Assembly (NCBI RefSeq): GCF_020164485.1
Contig: NZ_JAIQZA010000025.1
Coordinates: forward strand, 1-64,000
From: Salegentibacter tibetensis
GTDB taxonomy: Bacteria; Bacteroidota; Bacteroidia; Flavobacteriales; Flavobacteriaceae
Reading direction: 5' to 3'
Length of the DNA: 64,000 nucleotides
Of this stretch, positions 19,011-28,073 are shown piece after piece. Both the position numbers and the translations under genes were made by a program. The number at the start of each line of letters is the position of its first letter. Position 1 is the stretch's first letter. The notes under the pieces were generated by a model. The model was not told where the DNA came from. It worked only from the letters and a program-made list of their open reading frames with translations, and searched no databases.

Positions 19011-19228
19011 CTATATCTCGAAATCAAACAAGGTTTTTCTACAACCATTACTCGCAAAGGGAAGGTACTTGTAATAAGTAACAAAAAGCAAAAGAGGCAG
19101 ACCTACGGTTGGGCAATGGCTGAAGGAAGTCAGTATCATTTAAAACTATTTTAGATACTATCACCAGCTCTATGGCTTCAGGTAAGATTTTAAAGTCAAA
19201 AGAAGCACCCAGCCATAGTAGTTTTTGA
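19011..19228 (+). pseudogene. Possible decayed Phd/YefM-like antitoxin
   Basis: One frame reads LYLEIKQGFSTTITRKGKVL and on to AEGSQYHL, then a shift of frame continues TILDTITSSMASGKILKS to a stop at 19226-19228. The EIKxG...TITRKGK pattern resembles the Phd-type antitoxin core (ITRxGKxVA). There is no intact start, at least one frameshift and no toxin gene, so it would be a fossil. The remaining bases 18900-19281 hold nothing else I can name. Confidence 0.25.
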
Positions 19229-19281
19229 ACTTTTGTAGTTTAATTTAATTTGTTTCCTTATTTTTAGAAAAATATATTATC

Positions 19282-19746
19282 ATGGCAGAATTTAATGTAA
19301 CTATCAACGGAGAAAAACGTAATCTTAACGTAGATCCCGATACGCCTCTACTCTGGGTTTTGAGAGACAATTTAAAACTGGTTGGAACAAAATATGGCTG
19401 TGGAATCGCCCAATGTGGTGCTTGTACTGTTCATTTTAATGGGTCTGCGGTAAGATCCTGCCAGGTTCCGATTTCAGCAGTAAAAGATAATGAAATAACA
19501 ACTATAGAAGGTCTATCAGAAGAAGGCGATCATCCGGTTCAACAAGCCTGGCTGGAACACGACGTGCCTCAATGCGGGTATTGCCAGGCTGGACAGATTA
19601 TGGCTGCTACTGCTCTCTTGAAAAATAACCCCAGTCCAAGCGATGAAGAAATTGAAGATGTTATGAATGGTAATATTTGTCGCTGTGGAACTTATACAAG
19701 AATAAAGGCCGCTATTAAAACAGCTTCGAATTCGCAGATCGTCTAA
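19282..19746 (+). CDS. (2Fe-2S)-binding small subunit of an IorA-type molybdenum hydroxylase
   Basis: Electron-transfer subunit of a xanthine-oxidase-family enzyme, 154 residues. The N-terminal plant-ferredoxin-like domain has KYGCGIAQCGACTV followed by a fourth Cys in RSCQVP; the C-terminal helical domain has CGYCQAGQI and NICRCGTYTRI for the second cluster, the one next to the molybdopterin. No separate FAD subunit gene is present, as in isoquinoline 1-oxidoreductase and related aldehyde dehydrogenases. It has no Tat signal and would be exported bound to the large subunit, whose gene starts 28 bp downstream. Confidence 0.93.
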   Translation: MAEFNVTINGEKRNLNVDPDTPLLWVLRDNLKLVGTKYGCGIAQCGACTVHFNGSAVRSCQVPISAVKDNEITTIEGLSEEGDHPVQQAWLEHDVPQCGYCQAGQIMAATALLKNNPSPSDEEIEDVMNGNICRCGTYTRIKAAIKTASNSQIV

Positions 19747-19774
19747 TTTATCAGTTTATTTAAATTCGAAAGAA

Positions 19775-22051
19775 ATGAGTAAAGTAAAAACAGGAATGGG
19801 CAGAAGATCTTTCATCAAGAACGTTTCTCTTGCCGGAGGTGGATTAATAATCGGGTTTAACTGGCTGGCATGTAAGCGTGCGGCCGAGGAAGGCGGGAAA
19901 GAGATGGCCCTGGAAATGCCAGATGAATGGTTCGAAATGAATGGTTATCTTAAAATTGGGGATAATGGAGTCGTAACTATCTACTCTCCAAATCCGGAAA
20001 TTGGACAAAATGTGAAGACATCCATGCCAATGCTCGTTGCAGAGGAACTAGATGTAGACTGGAAAAATGTGATCGTAGAGCAAGCACCCTTAAATACAGA
20101 TGTTTTCACCAGACAATTGGCTGGAGGAAGCCAGTCCATCCGTCAGGGTTGGGAGCCGTTAAGGATGGCTGGAGCTACAGCCAGAAAAATGCTGCTTACA
20201 GCTGCAGCAAGTGAATGGGACGTATCGGTTTCTGAACTTTCTGTGGAAAACGGAATTATTTCACATACAGATAGCGACAGGTCTTTAGGCTTTGGGGAAA
20301 TTGCTAAAGCTGCCGCACAGGTTGAAGTGCCTGAAGAAGTTGAACTTAAAGATAATAGTGACTTTAAAATTATAGGTACTTCGCGCAAGAATGTAGATGC
20401 AAAAGGCATGATTACGGGCAAGCCCTTATACGGTATTGATGTTCACCGGGATGATATGCTTATCGCTATGATAGTTCAACCCCCCGCCTTTGGTATGGAG
20501 TTTAAATCTATGGATGCCGCAAGAGCAAAGGAAATGTCCGGAATAATAGATGTTTTCACTATAGATACTTACCCGGAAGATATGGAAAGGGAGTGGAGTG
20601 ACGTAGCTGCGTTCTCCAAACTGGTAGTAGTTGTTGGTGAATCAACATGGCAGGTAATGCAAGCAAAAAAAGCATTGAAAGTTGAATGGGATCTAAACCC
20701 GAAATTGACAAAACAAATTCAGATACTCGAAAAAAGTGCTGGTTTAGCCGAAGGAGGAGGATTGGAAAACTCAGATATCCATTATTCCTTAATGGCCCAA
20801 CTTGGTTCTGATAATTCTGAAACAGTAAGGAAAGACGGGGACCCTGAGGCCGCTTTCAGCAATGCGGCCCGTGTTATTGAACGTTCTTATACCTGCCCGT
20901 TTCTTGCCCATAATTGTATGGAACCAATGAACTTTTTTGCTAATGTTACCAATGACAAGGCAGAATTATTGGGACCTATTCAAACTCCTGAGTATGCAGA
21001 AAAGAGTGTGAACAAACGCTTAGGTTTGGATCTTGAAAATATAGATATACAAATGACCCGTATGGGTGGTGGATTTGGCCGACGGCTCTATGGAAATTTC
21101 CTTGTAGAAGCTGCAGTTATTTCCCAAAAAATGGGAGTACCAATAAAACTTGTTTATACCCGTGAAGATGATATGACCAACGGAGTCTACCGCCCGGCTT
21201 ATCATGTTACTTACCGGGCTGCCCTGGATGGGAATAATAATCTTACCGCTTTTCACGTGAATGCCGGTGGTATGACGGAAAGTCCTCTTTTTGCCGATCG
21301 TTTTCCTGCGGGAGCGGTTGATAATTATCTTGCTGAGAGCTGGACGATTGAATCAAATATTTCTACAGGGGCCTTTAGGGCACCCAGGTCTAATTTTATT
21401 GCGGGAGCAGAACAGTCATTTCTGGATGAACTTGCTGAAGAAATGGGGCAGGACCCTATTCAGTTTCGCCTTGATATGTTAAAACGTGCGCAAAATGACC
21501 CTGTTGGAGAAAACAACGATTATGACGCGGCCCGTTATGCCGGGGTTTTGGAAGTAGTGAGGGATAAAGCAGGTTGGAATAACGGCAGTTCTACTTCAAG
21601 CAGAGGTGTTGCTGCTTATTACTGCCATAATTCCTATGTGGCGCAGATACTGGATATGAACTTAATAGATAATGAACCGGTAATCGATAAAGTTACCTGT
21701 GCGGTAGACTGCGGAATTGTGGTGAACCCAGATGCGGCAAAGAATATGGTGGAAGGTGGAACTATAGATGGTATAGGGCATGCACTGTATAGCGAATTAA
21801 CATTTAAGGACGGAGTTACACAACAAAATAATTTTGACTCATACAGGCTTATTCGCCACCGCGAAGCTCCAAAGAAGATTGATGTACATTTTATTGAGAA
21901 CGGTCTGGATCCAACAGGACTTGGAGAACCGCCTTCTCCTCCTGTGCAGGGAGCATTGGCAAATGCATTATATAAAGCAACAGGAAAAAGAATCTATAAG
22001 CAACCATTTTACCCGGAAATAAGTACTGAAAGCAGGGAAATAAAAACCTAA
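19775..22051 (+). CDS. Molybdopterin-binding large subunit of an IorB-type molybdenum hydroxylase (Tat-exported)
   Basis: Catalytic subunit of the xanthine-oxidase family, 758 residues. It opens with a twin-arginine signal: GRRSFIKNVSLAGGG then a hydrophobic stretch ending near WLAC, so the enzyme should work in the periplasm. The molybdopterin domains carry the tandem repeats typical of IorB, MGGGFGRRLYGNF (~435), TGAFRAPRSN (~529) and near the C-terminus GLGEPPSPPVQGALANA, whose Glu is the expected catalytic base. Best family name is isoquinoline 1-oxidoreductase beta subunit, but substrate assignment by name is unreliable in this group (aldehydes, N-heterocycles). Forms a pair with the preceding gene; the electron acceptor is unknown since no FAD subunit or c-type cytochrome is encoded nearby. 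Confidence 0.93.
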   Translation: MSKVKTGMGRRSFIKNVSLAGGGLIIGFNWLACKRAAEEGGKEMALEMPDEWFEMNGYLKIGDNGVVTIYSPNPEIGQNVKTSMPMLVAEELDVDWKNVIVEQAPLNTDVFTRQLAGGSQSIRQGWEPLRMAGATARKMLLTAAASEWDVSVSELSVENGIISHTDSDRSLGFGEIAKAAAQVEVPEEVELKDNSDFKIIGTSRKNVDAKGMITGKPLYGIDVHRDDMLIAMIVQPPAFGMEFKSMDAARAKEMSGIIDVFTIDTYPEDMEREWSDVAAFSKLVVVVGESTWQVMQAKKALKVEWDLNPKLTKQIQILEKSAGLAEGGGLENSDIHYSLMAQLGSDNSETVRKDGDPEAAFSNAARVIERSYTCPFLAHNCMEPMNFFANVTNDKAELLGPIQTPEYAEKSVNKRLGLDLENIDIQMTRMGGGFGRRLYGNFLVEAAVISQKMGVPIKLVYTREDDMTNGVYRPAYHVTYRAALDGNNNLTAFHVNAGGMTESPLFADRFPAGAVDNYLAESWTIESNISTGAFRAPRSNFIAGAEQSFLDELAEEMGQDPIQFRLDMLKRAQNDPVGENNDYDAARYAGVLEVVRDKAGWNNGSSTSSRGVAAYYCHNSYVAQILDMNLIDNEPVIDKVTCAVDCGIVVNPDAAKNMVEGGTIDGIGHALYSELTFKDGVTQQNNFDSYRLIRHREAPKKIDVHFIENGLDPTGLGEPPSPPVQGALANALYKATGKRIYKQPFYPEISTESREIKT

Positions 22052-22068
22052 TCGGAGCTTTCTGCGAA

Positions 22069-22407
22069 ATGAAAAAGATCAAATTCAAATGTTGGGTAGA
22101 GTACGAAGGGGAAAAATTCTACGGCCCCGGCCCAAACGAATTGATCAAGCAAATTAAGAAAGAGGGATCTCTTGCAAAAGCTGCAGGTCAAATGAATATG
22201 TCTTATAAAAAAGCTTGGAGCCTGGTTCAGAGATTGAATAATAATTCTGAAGATCCCTGGGTAATTTTAAAAAAAGGCGGACAACATGGTGGCGGGGCTG
22301 AGGTAACTCCAAATGCTATAAAAGCCGTCCAGGAATATGATAAACTACAGCAAAAGATTAATGAGCTGCTCAAGCAGCAGGAGGATTTGCTGAAAGTTTT
22401 AAAATAA
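22069..22407 (+). CDS. ModE-type winged-helix regulator (N-terminal domain only)
   Basis: A 112-residue LysR/ModE-like DNA-binding protein. The helix-turn-helix region GSLAKAAGQMNMSYKKAWSLVQ (~38-60, shortened here in text) matches ModE, as does GGQHGGGAEVTP (~80-91). The molybdate-binding MOP domains of full ModE are missing; the C-terminus is a short coiled coil. Stand-alone ModE-N proteins are common and often sit with molybdoenzymes. It lies 17 bp after the large subunit gene and is followed by a terminator, so it is the third gene of that operon and a likely local regulator. Confidence 0.9.
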   Translation: MKKIKFKCWVEYEGEKFYGPGPNELIKQIKKEGSLAKAAGQMNMSYKKAWSLVQRLNNNSEDPWVILKKGGQHGGGAEVTPNAIKAVQEYDKLQQKINELLKQQEDLLKVLK

Positions 22408-22445
22408 ATTGAAATAAGACGTTTGATAAGTTTTTTACACGTGAT

Positions 22446-22477
22446 AAACCAGCCCGTCCGCTTAGGAGGGCTGGTTT
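22446..22477 (+). terminator. Hairpin terminator after the IorAB-ModE unit
   Basis: A 10-bp stem AAACCAGCCC/GGGCTGGTTT (22446-22455/22468-22477). The T-run is short, so efficiency is uncertain. Confidence 0.65.
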
Positions 22478-22529
22478 CAGCTTCTAATTTATTTTAAATT
22501 ATAATCATATTTGATTCTGAAATAAACCT

Positions 22530-22560
22530 ACCTGACCGGACGGGCAGGTTGAGAATGACG
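22530..22560. repeat. Short intergenic dyad of the Bacteroidetes GAATGACG type
   Basis: ACCTG/CAGGT (22530-22534/22545-22549) followed by GAGAATGACG. The ending is the complement of the GTCATTCTGA start of the dyad at 5005, so it may be a degraded copy of the same class. Confidence 0.35.
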
Positions 22561-22616
22561 TTTTAAAGACTTTTTTAAATAGTTTATACCGATATATACA
22601 AGGATACATAACGTTA

Positions 22617-23771
22617 ATGCAAGGAAAAAGAAAAATATATCTCGACTATAATGCAAGCACTCCGGTAGATCAAAGAGTGGTTGATACTATGTTGCCATAT
22701 TTCACTGAAAAATTCGGAAATGCCAGCAGTGATCACATTTTTGGTTGGGATGCGGAGGAAGCAGTTGAAAATTCGCGGGAACAAATTGCCGGATTAATAA
22801 ATTGTAAAATCACTGAAATAACTTTTTCATCCGGTGCAACCGAAGCTGCCAATCTCGCACTGTTTGGTTTTTGTGAAAGAAACAGATATAAAGGCAATCA
22901 CATTATTACCTGTAAAACCGAGCATAAGGCTGTACTAGACACAATGCTGGCATTGCAAAGGAAAGGTTTTGAAGTCACCTATCTGGATGTGGATCTAGAA
23001 GGTAATATTGACCTTCAGGAACTAGCAGAGTCAATTACTTCGGAAACAATTCTCGTGTGCCTTATGCTGGCAAATAATGAAACCGGATTGATCCATCCCA
23101 TGCTGGAAATTGAAAAGATAGTGCACTCCAAAAATGTGAAATTGATGAGTGACATTACTCAGGCGGTGGGCAAAATTCCGATTGACCTAAAACGACTGAA
23201 TTTAGATCTGGCTATTTTCTCTTCTCATAAAATTTACGGGCCTAAAGGGGTAGGCGCATTGTACATTAATAAGAAAAATAAAGTGGAAATTGATCCTTAT
23301 GTTTTTGGTGGGGGACAGGAAAAGGCAATACGGCCCGGCACATTGAATGTTCCCGGAATTGTTGGCTTTGGTAAAGCCGCTAAAATTGCTTCTACTGAAA
23401 TAGAGAAAGAATCAGAAAGAATTTTAGATTTAAAAAATAAACTGGAAAGCGATCTGAAAATGATCGAGGATACTACAATCAATTCTGAAGCTTGTGACAG
23501 GCTTCCAAATACCACGAATATTTCATTTAAAAATATTGAAGGCGGCCAATTAGTTAGAAAACTGAATAATCTAGCCATTTCAAGGGGCTCGGCCTGTACC
23601 TCAAATACAGTTCAGGCCTCCCATGTTTTAAAAGCAATGGGGTTAGACGATGAATTGGCGTTATCTTCTATTCGTCTTAGTTTGGGAAATGGTACTACCC
23701 TGGAGGATATTAATTTTGCCGTAATGGAGATCACTAAAACTGTAAACAAGTTAAAAGGGATAATTGTATGA
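22617..23771 (+). CDS. Cysteine desulfurase (NifS/IscS class)
   Basis: PLP enzyme that takes sulfur from cysteine, 384 residues. Start MQGKRKIYLDYNASTP is typical; Lys205 in SSHKIYGPKG binds PLP, TEHKAVL (~101) supplies the His that stacks on it, and RGSACTS carries the catalytic Cys. The gene overlaps the XdhC gene by 4 bp and belongs to the molybdoenzyme maturation set. In Rhodobacter capsulatus a comparable NifS-type protein (NifS4) hands sulfur to molybdenum cofactor bound by XdhC, so this copy is probably dedicated to cofactor sulfuration rather than Fe-S assembly. No IscU or SufU gene is nearby. Confidence 0.92.
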   Translation: MQGKRKIYLDYNASTPVDQRVVDTMLPYFTEKFGNASSDHIFGWDAEEAVENSREQIAGLINCKITEITFSSGATEAANLALFGFCERNRYKGNHIITCKTEHKAVLDTMLALQRKGFEVTYLDVDLEGNIDLQELAESITSETILVCLMLANNETGLIHPMLEIEKIVHSKNVKLMSDITQAVGKIPIDLKRLNLDLAIFSSHKIYGPKGVGALYINKKNKVEIDPYVFGGGQEKAIRPGTLNVPGIVGFGKAAKIASTEIEKESERILDLKNKLESDLKMIEDTTINSEACDRLPNTTNISFKNIEGGQLVRKLNNLAISRGSACTSNTVQASHVLKAMGLDDELALSSIRLSLGNGTTLEDINFAVMEITKTVNKLKGIIV

Positions 23772-24922
23772 GGGAGTTGGATGCCATCATATCAAAATAT
23801 GAACTTCTGAGAGAACAGGATATTGAATGTGTACTCGCAACCGTTGTGCATGTGGAGGGATCCTCTTATCGAAGAGCAGGAGCAAGGATGCTGGTGGATG
23901 AATACGGAAATATTACCGGGGCAATTAGCGGAGGCTGCCTGGAGGGTGATGCACTCAGGAAGGCACTCCACGCAATGCACCAGCAACAAAATAAATTGGT
24001 TACTTATGATACCAGCGATGAGGACGATGCCGTAATTGGTGCCCAGCTGGGGTGCAACGGGATTATCCAGGTTTTGTTTGAACCCATGGATTATGAGGAT
24101 GCTCTTAATTCCTGTGAGTTGCTTAAAAAAGTAATTAATCAAAAGAAGCCGCTGGCAATTGTAGTGCAGTTTAATCTGAATAAATCTAAAGTTCAGCCGG
24201 GAACCAAAATGATAATTTCTGAAAATTCAGAAGTTATTGGCAGCAAGCCTAAAGAGGAATTATATAGGCATATCCTGGAACAGGCCATCCTGACCCTGAA
24301 AATTAACAATCCTAATTTTGCTGAATATTTACTTGAAGACGAAAATCATCATGTTTTTATTCAGAATTATCAGCCACCCCTAAAATTGATCATAGTTGGT
24401 GCCGGAAATGACGCCCAGGTTTTGGCACAACAGTCCGATTTGCTGGGTTGGGAGGTGGTAGTAACCGATGGACGACCTACCCATGCCAATAGGGAAAGGT
24501 TTGCTTCTTCTTGCCAGGTAATTGTCTCAAAGCCCGAACGAACCCTCGAAAATATCGAACTGGATAATCGCAGCTATTTTGTATTAATGAGCCATAATTA
24601 CAATTATGACCTGAGGGTTTTGAAGCTACTTTTAGCAGAAAAAACAATACCATACATTGGGATTCTTGGTCCTTTAAAAAAATACCAAAGGATGTTGAAA
24701 GATCTGGAAGAAGACGGGTTTGATGTTAAAGAGGAAGATTTAAACAAGATATACGCCCCCGTAGGTCTGGAAATAGGGGCCGAGACGCCTGCAGAGATCG
24801 GGCTTTCGATTCTAGCAGAAATTCAGTCGGTTTTAACGGGAAAGACTGCCAGGCCTTTAAGGGAAAAATCTTCTCCTATCCACAAAAAAGAGGATACTCA
24901 ATTTAAGCAGGTTCAGATTTGA
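23768..24922 (+). CDS. XdhC/CoxI family molybdenum-cofactor maturation protein
   Basis: Binds molybdopterin cofactor, protects it during sulfuration and inserts it into xanthine-oxidase-family enzymes. 384 residues with both family domains: the N-terminal XdhC/CoxI part (VVHVEGSSYRRAGARMLV ~26-43, GAISGGCLEGD ~51-61) and a C-terminal Rossmann domain (LIIVGAGNDAQVLAQQ ~207-222, YVLMSH-type block near FVLMSHNYNYD ~272, then IGILGP and IGAETPAEIGLSILAEI). It overlaps the desulfurase gene before it and the MocA-like gene after it, which fixes it in a translationally coupled trio. Confidence 0.93.
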   Translation: MRELDAIISKYELLREQDIECVLATVVHVEGSSYRRAGARMLVDEYGNITGAISGGCLEGDALRKALHAMHQQQNKLVTYDTSDEDDAVIGAQLGCNGIIQVLFEPMDYEDALNSCELLKKVINQKKPLAIVVQFNLNKSKVQPGTKMIISENSEVIGSKPKEELYRHILEQAILTLKINNPNFAEYLLEDENHHVFIQNYQPPLKLIIVGAGNDAQVLAQQSDLLGWEVVVTDGRPTHANRERFASSCQVIVSKPERTLENIELDNRSYFVLMSHNYNYDLRVLKLLLAEKTIPYIGILGPLKKYQRMLKDLEEDGFDVKEEDLNKIYAPVGLEIGAETPAEIGLSILAEIQSVLTGKTARPLREKSSPIHKKEDTQFKQVQI

Positions 24923-25527
24923 AGGAAAAGGTGAAAATAGGAATTATTATTCTTGCCGCAGGATCTTCCAGCCGCCTCGGTTATCCAAAACAAATAGTGG
25001 AATTCAGGGGGAAATCCTTACTTCAGCATAGTATAGAGGTTGCGGAATCCCTAAAATTTGACTCTAAGATCCTTGTTTTAGGAGCAAAGGCAAAAGAAAT
25101 TGAAAAGAAAATTGATTGCAGGAATTTTAAAATAGTATACAACCAAAATTGGAAAGAAGGAATGGGCACAAGTATTGGCAAAGGTACTTCTGAAGCGCTT
25201 AAACTTGAAGATGATCTGGACCATATTCTAATCCTGCTTTCAGATCAGCCTTTTATAACTTCAGAAAAGATTCAGGAATTGATACGGATACAACTCAGTA
25301 CTAATAAGCCGGCAACATTCTCAGAATATTTAGGTAATGTTGGAGTTCCCGCTATCTTTTCCCGATCACTTTTTTCTGACTTAAAAGGGTTGAAAGGAGA
25401 CCAGGGAGCTAAGAAACTGCTAAGAAATAAGAGTTTTGAATTCAGGACCGTACAATTTGAAAAAGGGATTTTTGATGTGGATACCGCTGCAGATGTTACT
25501 TTATTAAAACAGATGGAAGAAGAATGA
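24919..25527 (+). CDS. MocA-like nucleotidyltransferase (molybdenum cofactor cytidylyltransferase family)
   Basis: A 202-residue MobA-like NTP transferase. ILAAGSSSRLGYPKQ (~11-25) is the nucleotide-binding loop, LLSDQPFI (~101-108) the metal-binding DxP segment, and GDQGAKKLL (~155) the C-terminal helix region. In E. coli MocA adds CMP to molybdopterin for enzymes of the xanthine-oxidase family, which matches the context. The start is a TTG at 24919 that overlaps the XdhC stop (TTGA), or possibly a GTG four codons later; no ATG is available. It ends the coupled trio; the TSUP gene follows 82 bp later. Confidence 0.88.
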   Translation: MKEKVKIGIIILAAGSSSRLGYPKQIVEFRGKSLLQHSIEVAESLKFDSKILVLGAKAKEIEKKIDCRNFKIVYNQNWKEGMGTSIGKGTSEALKLEDDLDHILILLSDQPFITSEKIQELIRIQLSTNKPATFSEYLGNVGVPAIFSRSLFSDLKGLKGDQGAKKLLRNKSFEFRTVQFEKGIFDVDTAADVTLLKQMEEE

Positions 25528-25609
25528 AAGTGACAATGAATTTTTTAACAAGCTCTTTAAAATCCCGATCTAAAATGGAAATAAGGTCTAATGTTTCTAA
25601 TTTCCTTAT

Positions 25610-26365
25610 ATGCCAATAGAGTACCTTCCGTTAATTTTTTTCTTTATCGCGCTATTTTATAGTTCTGTAGGTTTTGGTGGCGGGTCCAGTTACCTGGCTA
25701 TCCTGAGTCTATTCTTTACGGATTTTTATGAAATCCGCTCTACAGCCCTTGTACTGAATATTTGCGTAGTTAGCATTGGGACAATCATGTTTATAAGGCA
25801 CCGTGTATTTAATTTTAAGTTATTCTGGCCGTTTTTACTAACCAGTATTCCGCTTGCCTTTTTGGGTGCACAACTCAAACTTTCCCAAAAGGTCTTTTTC
25901 CTGGTCCTGGGTGGTGCTTTAATTCTTTCAGGCTTGTTTCTGATTCTAAAATATCTTCAGAAAAAAATAGAATCAAAAGACTTTTCAAATCCCAGGAAAT
26001 TCTTGTTAGGTGGCTTTGTAGGTCTACTTTCAGGCATTTCAGGAATAGGGGGAGGTATTTTTTTGTCCCCGGCCCTAAATATTCTAAAATGGGCAAACCC
26101 AAGGATTACTGCCTCGCTGGCTTCCGTATTTATTTTGGTCAATTCGGCGGCAGGTCTGGTAGGTTTGAAGATGGCGGGAACTTTTCAAATAAACTATGAG
26201 CTTATCATTCAGTTAATTATCGCCGTTGTTCTTGGCGGAACCCTGGGATCTTATCTTTCCAGTAAAAAATTCAATCTTAAGTTTTTAGGTATTTTAACCG
26301 CCCTTTTAGTGTTTTATGTGGGCCTCAAATTAATTTTAGGTTATGGCTTTGGCATAAATATCTAA
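25610..26365 (+). CDS. TSUP (TauE/SafE) family membrane permease
   Basis: A 251-residue integral membrane protein with seven to eight hydrophobic segments. Family signatures are the paired glycine motifs GFGGGSSYLA near residue 21 and GISGIGGGIFLSP near 146. Members move sulfite, sulfoacetate and other organic anions or sulfur compounds. Placed after the molybdoenzyme maturation genes it may export a product or bring in sulfur or substrate for the IorAB enzyme; this is inferred from position only. No terminator is seen directly after it. Confidence 0.88.
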   Translation: MPIEYLPLIFFFIALFYSSVGFGGGSSYLAILSLFFTDFYEIRSTALVLNICVVSIGTIMFIRHRVFNFKLFWPFLLTSIPLAFLGAQLKLSQKVFFLVLGGALILSGLFLILKYLQKKIESKDFSNPRKFLLGGFVGLLSGISGIGGGIFLSPALNILKWANPRITASLASVFILVNSAAGLVGLKMAGTFQINYELIIQLIIAVVLGGTLGSYLSSKKFNLKFLGILTALLVFYVGLKLILGYGFGINI

Positions 26366-26809
26366 TATGCTTATCCGTTTAGAAACCTACAAACAGTTTT
26401 TGTCACCCTGAGACCCGTGATAAAAAAAATACCTAGCGTAGGAAAATGACGTTTTCGAGCAAAGCGAGTTTTAAACTCCGTGTGTGAGTGTAGAAAATCA
26501 GCAGCGTTAATAATTTTTGAAAGCTTGTCCTGAGTGGAGTCGAAGGGCCCTGGAAAAAATTTAGCTGTTGATTTGCGATTTTTTCTGCCTCCGACGACCA
26601 GAAGGGAGGAAGGCAGTTGCCAAAAAAACACCTCCACATAAGACGCCCTTCCTGCCCGTCCGTTCAGGCGGGTTTTGTTTCGCTTACTTGTATCCGACGA
26701 ACGTAGTGAGAGGAATACACGCAAAAAATGAAAAAAAAGAAACTTGCATAACAGTTAAGTTTTATTTTGAATTATAAAAACAAGCCTGAATAACAGGATT
26801 TTAAAAATA

Positions 26810-26863
26810 CGTCGATGGTAGCGCAGTCGAAGGGTCAAACAAAAACGTCTCGACTGCGCGACG
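26810..26863. repeat. Intergenic inverted repeat, GCGCAGTCGA class
   Basis: GCGCAGTCGA (26821-26830) pairs perfectly with TCGACTGCGC (26850-26859), with outer CGTCG/CGACG arms at 26810-26814/26859-26863. This GCAGTCGA dyad is a familiar dispersed intergenic element in Bacteroidetes genomes. Confidence 0.65.
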
Positions 26864-26875
26864 TGACACTTTATT

Positions 26876-27070
26876 TCAATTTTGCCTTTTGGGTCTCTTA
26901 CGGATATACAATATATCTAATAAAAGGGATTTTAAGCTGAATAAGTTAAGTAGTTTATTATATGCCTCAATATCGATCTCAGGACTTTGTAATAAAAAAT
27001 ATTTCTTTGGCTTTTTCTAAAAATGATACTTCCCAACGGTTTACGTACCCCATTTCAGGATTATGGTTTT
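26876..27070 (-). pseudogene. Possible decayed gene tail, family unknown
   Basis: On the minus strand, a stop-free run of about 40 codons (includes SPEIDIEAYNKLLNLFSLKS, ending RKRPKRQN then TGA at 26876-26878) is preceded in another frame by GYVNRWEVSFLEKAKEIFFI. A one-base shift would join them. I do not recognise the family; AT-rich DNA can produce such runs by chance. Confidence 0.2.
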
Positions 27071-27281
27071 AATAAATTTTCCTGGCATTTATTTCATATA
27101 AATTATTAAAAACCTTTGAAATTATTGCGCCCATAAAAATGATATTACACTCTTGATTTATTACGTATAAATACTTAGTTAATGGTTTGATTGCTTAAAT
27201 TGTGTTTCCAATAGATAATTTTGATTAGGGAATACAAGTCTTGAAATATTCCAGATTGAGTTTAAATTAACCTGAAAAGAA

Positions 27282-28073
27282 ATGAGAACGTTAACCAATA
27301 TACCAAAATGTACAATTGTGGGCGCTGGCCCGGGAGATTCCGATTTAATTACTCTAAAAGCAGTAAAAGCCTTAAATAAAGCAGAAGTGGTACTGTATGA
27401 TGCCCTGGTAAATCCTGAAATCCTGGAACACGCTCCACAGGCCGAAAAAATCTTTGTTGGAAAAAGAAAAGGTTGCCATGCCTATGCCCAGGATCAAATA
27501 AATGAGCTTATCGTAAAATTTGCTATGGAGAAAGGGACGGTAGTACGTTTAAAAGGTGGTGATCCCTTTGTGTTTGGTAGGGGAAGTGAAGAGAAAAACT
27601 ATGCTAGTAAACATGGGGTAGCAGTAGAAGTAATTTCAGGAATTTCTTCGGCTATTTCTGTACCGGCTTCGGTGGGAATTCCGGTCACCAAACGGTATAC
27701 CGCTGAAAGCTTCTGGGTGATTACCGGAACAACTTCAGGGCATAAGCTCTCCAAAGATGTTGCCATGGCCGCAAAAACTTCAGCAACCGTTGTAATTTTA
27801 ATGGGAATGGGTAAACTTGCTGAAATTGTAGCTTTATATAAGGAAGAAGCTAAAGAGAAATTGCCGATTGCGATAATACAAAACGGTACATGCAAAGAGC
27901 AAAAGCTAATCGCCGGCAACATCAGTAATATTGAAAACCTGGTCAAAAAGTATAAATTAGGTACGCCTGCAATTATCATTATTGGGGAGGTGGTAAGAGA
28001 ATGTGAGGCTTATAATAAAGAGTTAAGCACAACGGAAATTGATGAATTTATACTTCAGAATTTGACTATATGA
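27282..28073 (+). CDS. cobA: Uroporphyrinogen-III C-methyltransferase
   Basis: Adds two methyl groups from SAM to uroporphyrinogen III to make precorrin-2, the precursor of siroheme. 263 residues, single-domain form without the CysG oxidase/chelatase half. Motifs: VGAGPGDSDLITLKA (~13-27), VVLYDALVNPEI, the VVRLKGGDPFVFGRGSEE segment (~86-103), GISSAISVPAS and PVTKR, and VVILMGM (~170). It lies beside the siroheme-dependent nirB locus and converges on its last gene, so its job here is most likely siroheme supply for nitrite reductase. A precorrin-2 dehydrogenase/ferrochelatase gene is not in the window. Confidence 0.95.
   Translation: MRTLTNIPKCTIVGAGPGDSDLITLKAVKALNKAEVVLYDALVNPEILEHAPQAEKIFVGKRKGCHAYAQDQINELIVKFAMEKGTVVRLKGGDPFVFGRGSEEKNYASKHGVAVEVISGISSAISVPASVGIPVTKRYTAESFWVITGTTSGHKLSKDVAMAAKTSATVVILMGMGKLAEIVALYKEEAKEKLPIAIIQNGTCKEQKLIAGNISNIENLVKKYKLGTPAIIIIGEVVRECEAYNKELSTTEIDEFILQNLTI

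Larger units (their letters stand above)
26366..27281. other. Long repeat-bearing intergenic region before cobA
   Basis: About 0.9 kb without an intact gene. The first half holds strings of the Bacteroidetes intergenic class (CTGAGTGGAGTCGAAGGG near 26531; a short dyad near 26650). An inverted repeat and a possible gene tail are listed separately. Reading frames in 26370-26780 have Arg/Pro-rich low-complexity translations on both strands and look like by-products of the repeats. Confidence 0.5.

Noticed and set aside
26371-26777. Overlapping reading frames of 68-117 codons on both strands
   Set aside because: They lie in a repeat-bearing intergenic stretch, overlap each other on opposite strands and have Arg/Pro/Thr-rich translations without family features.
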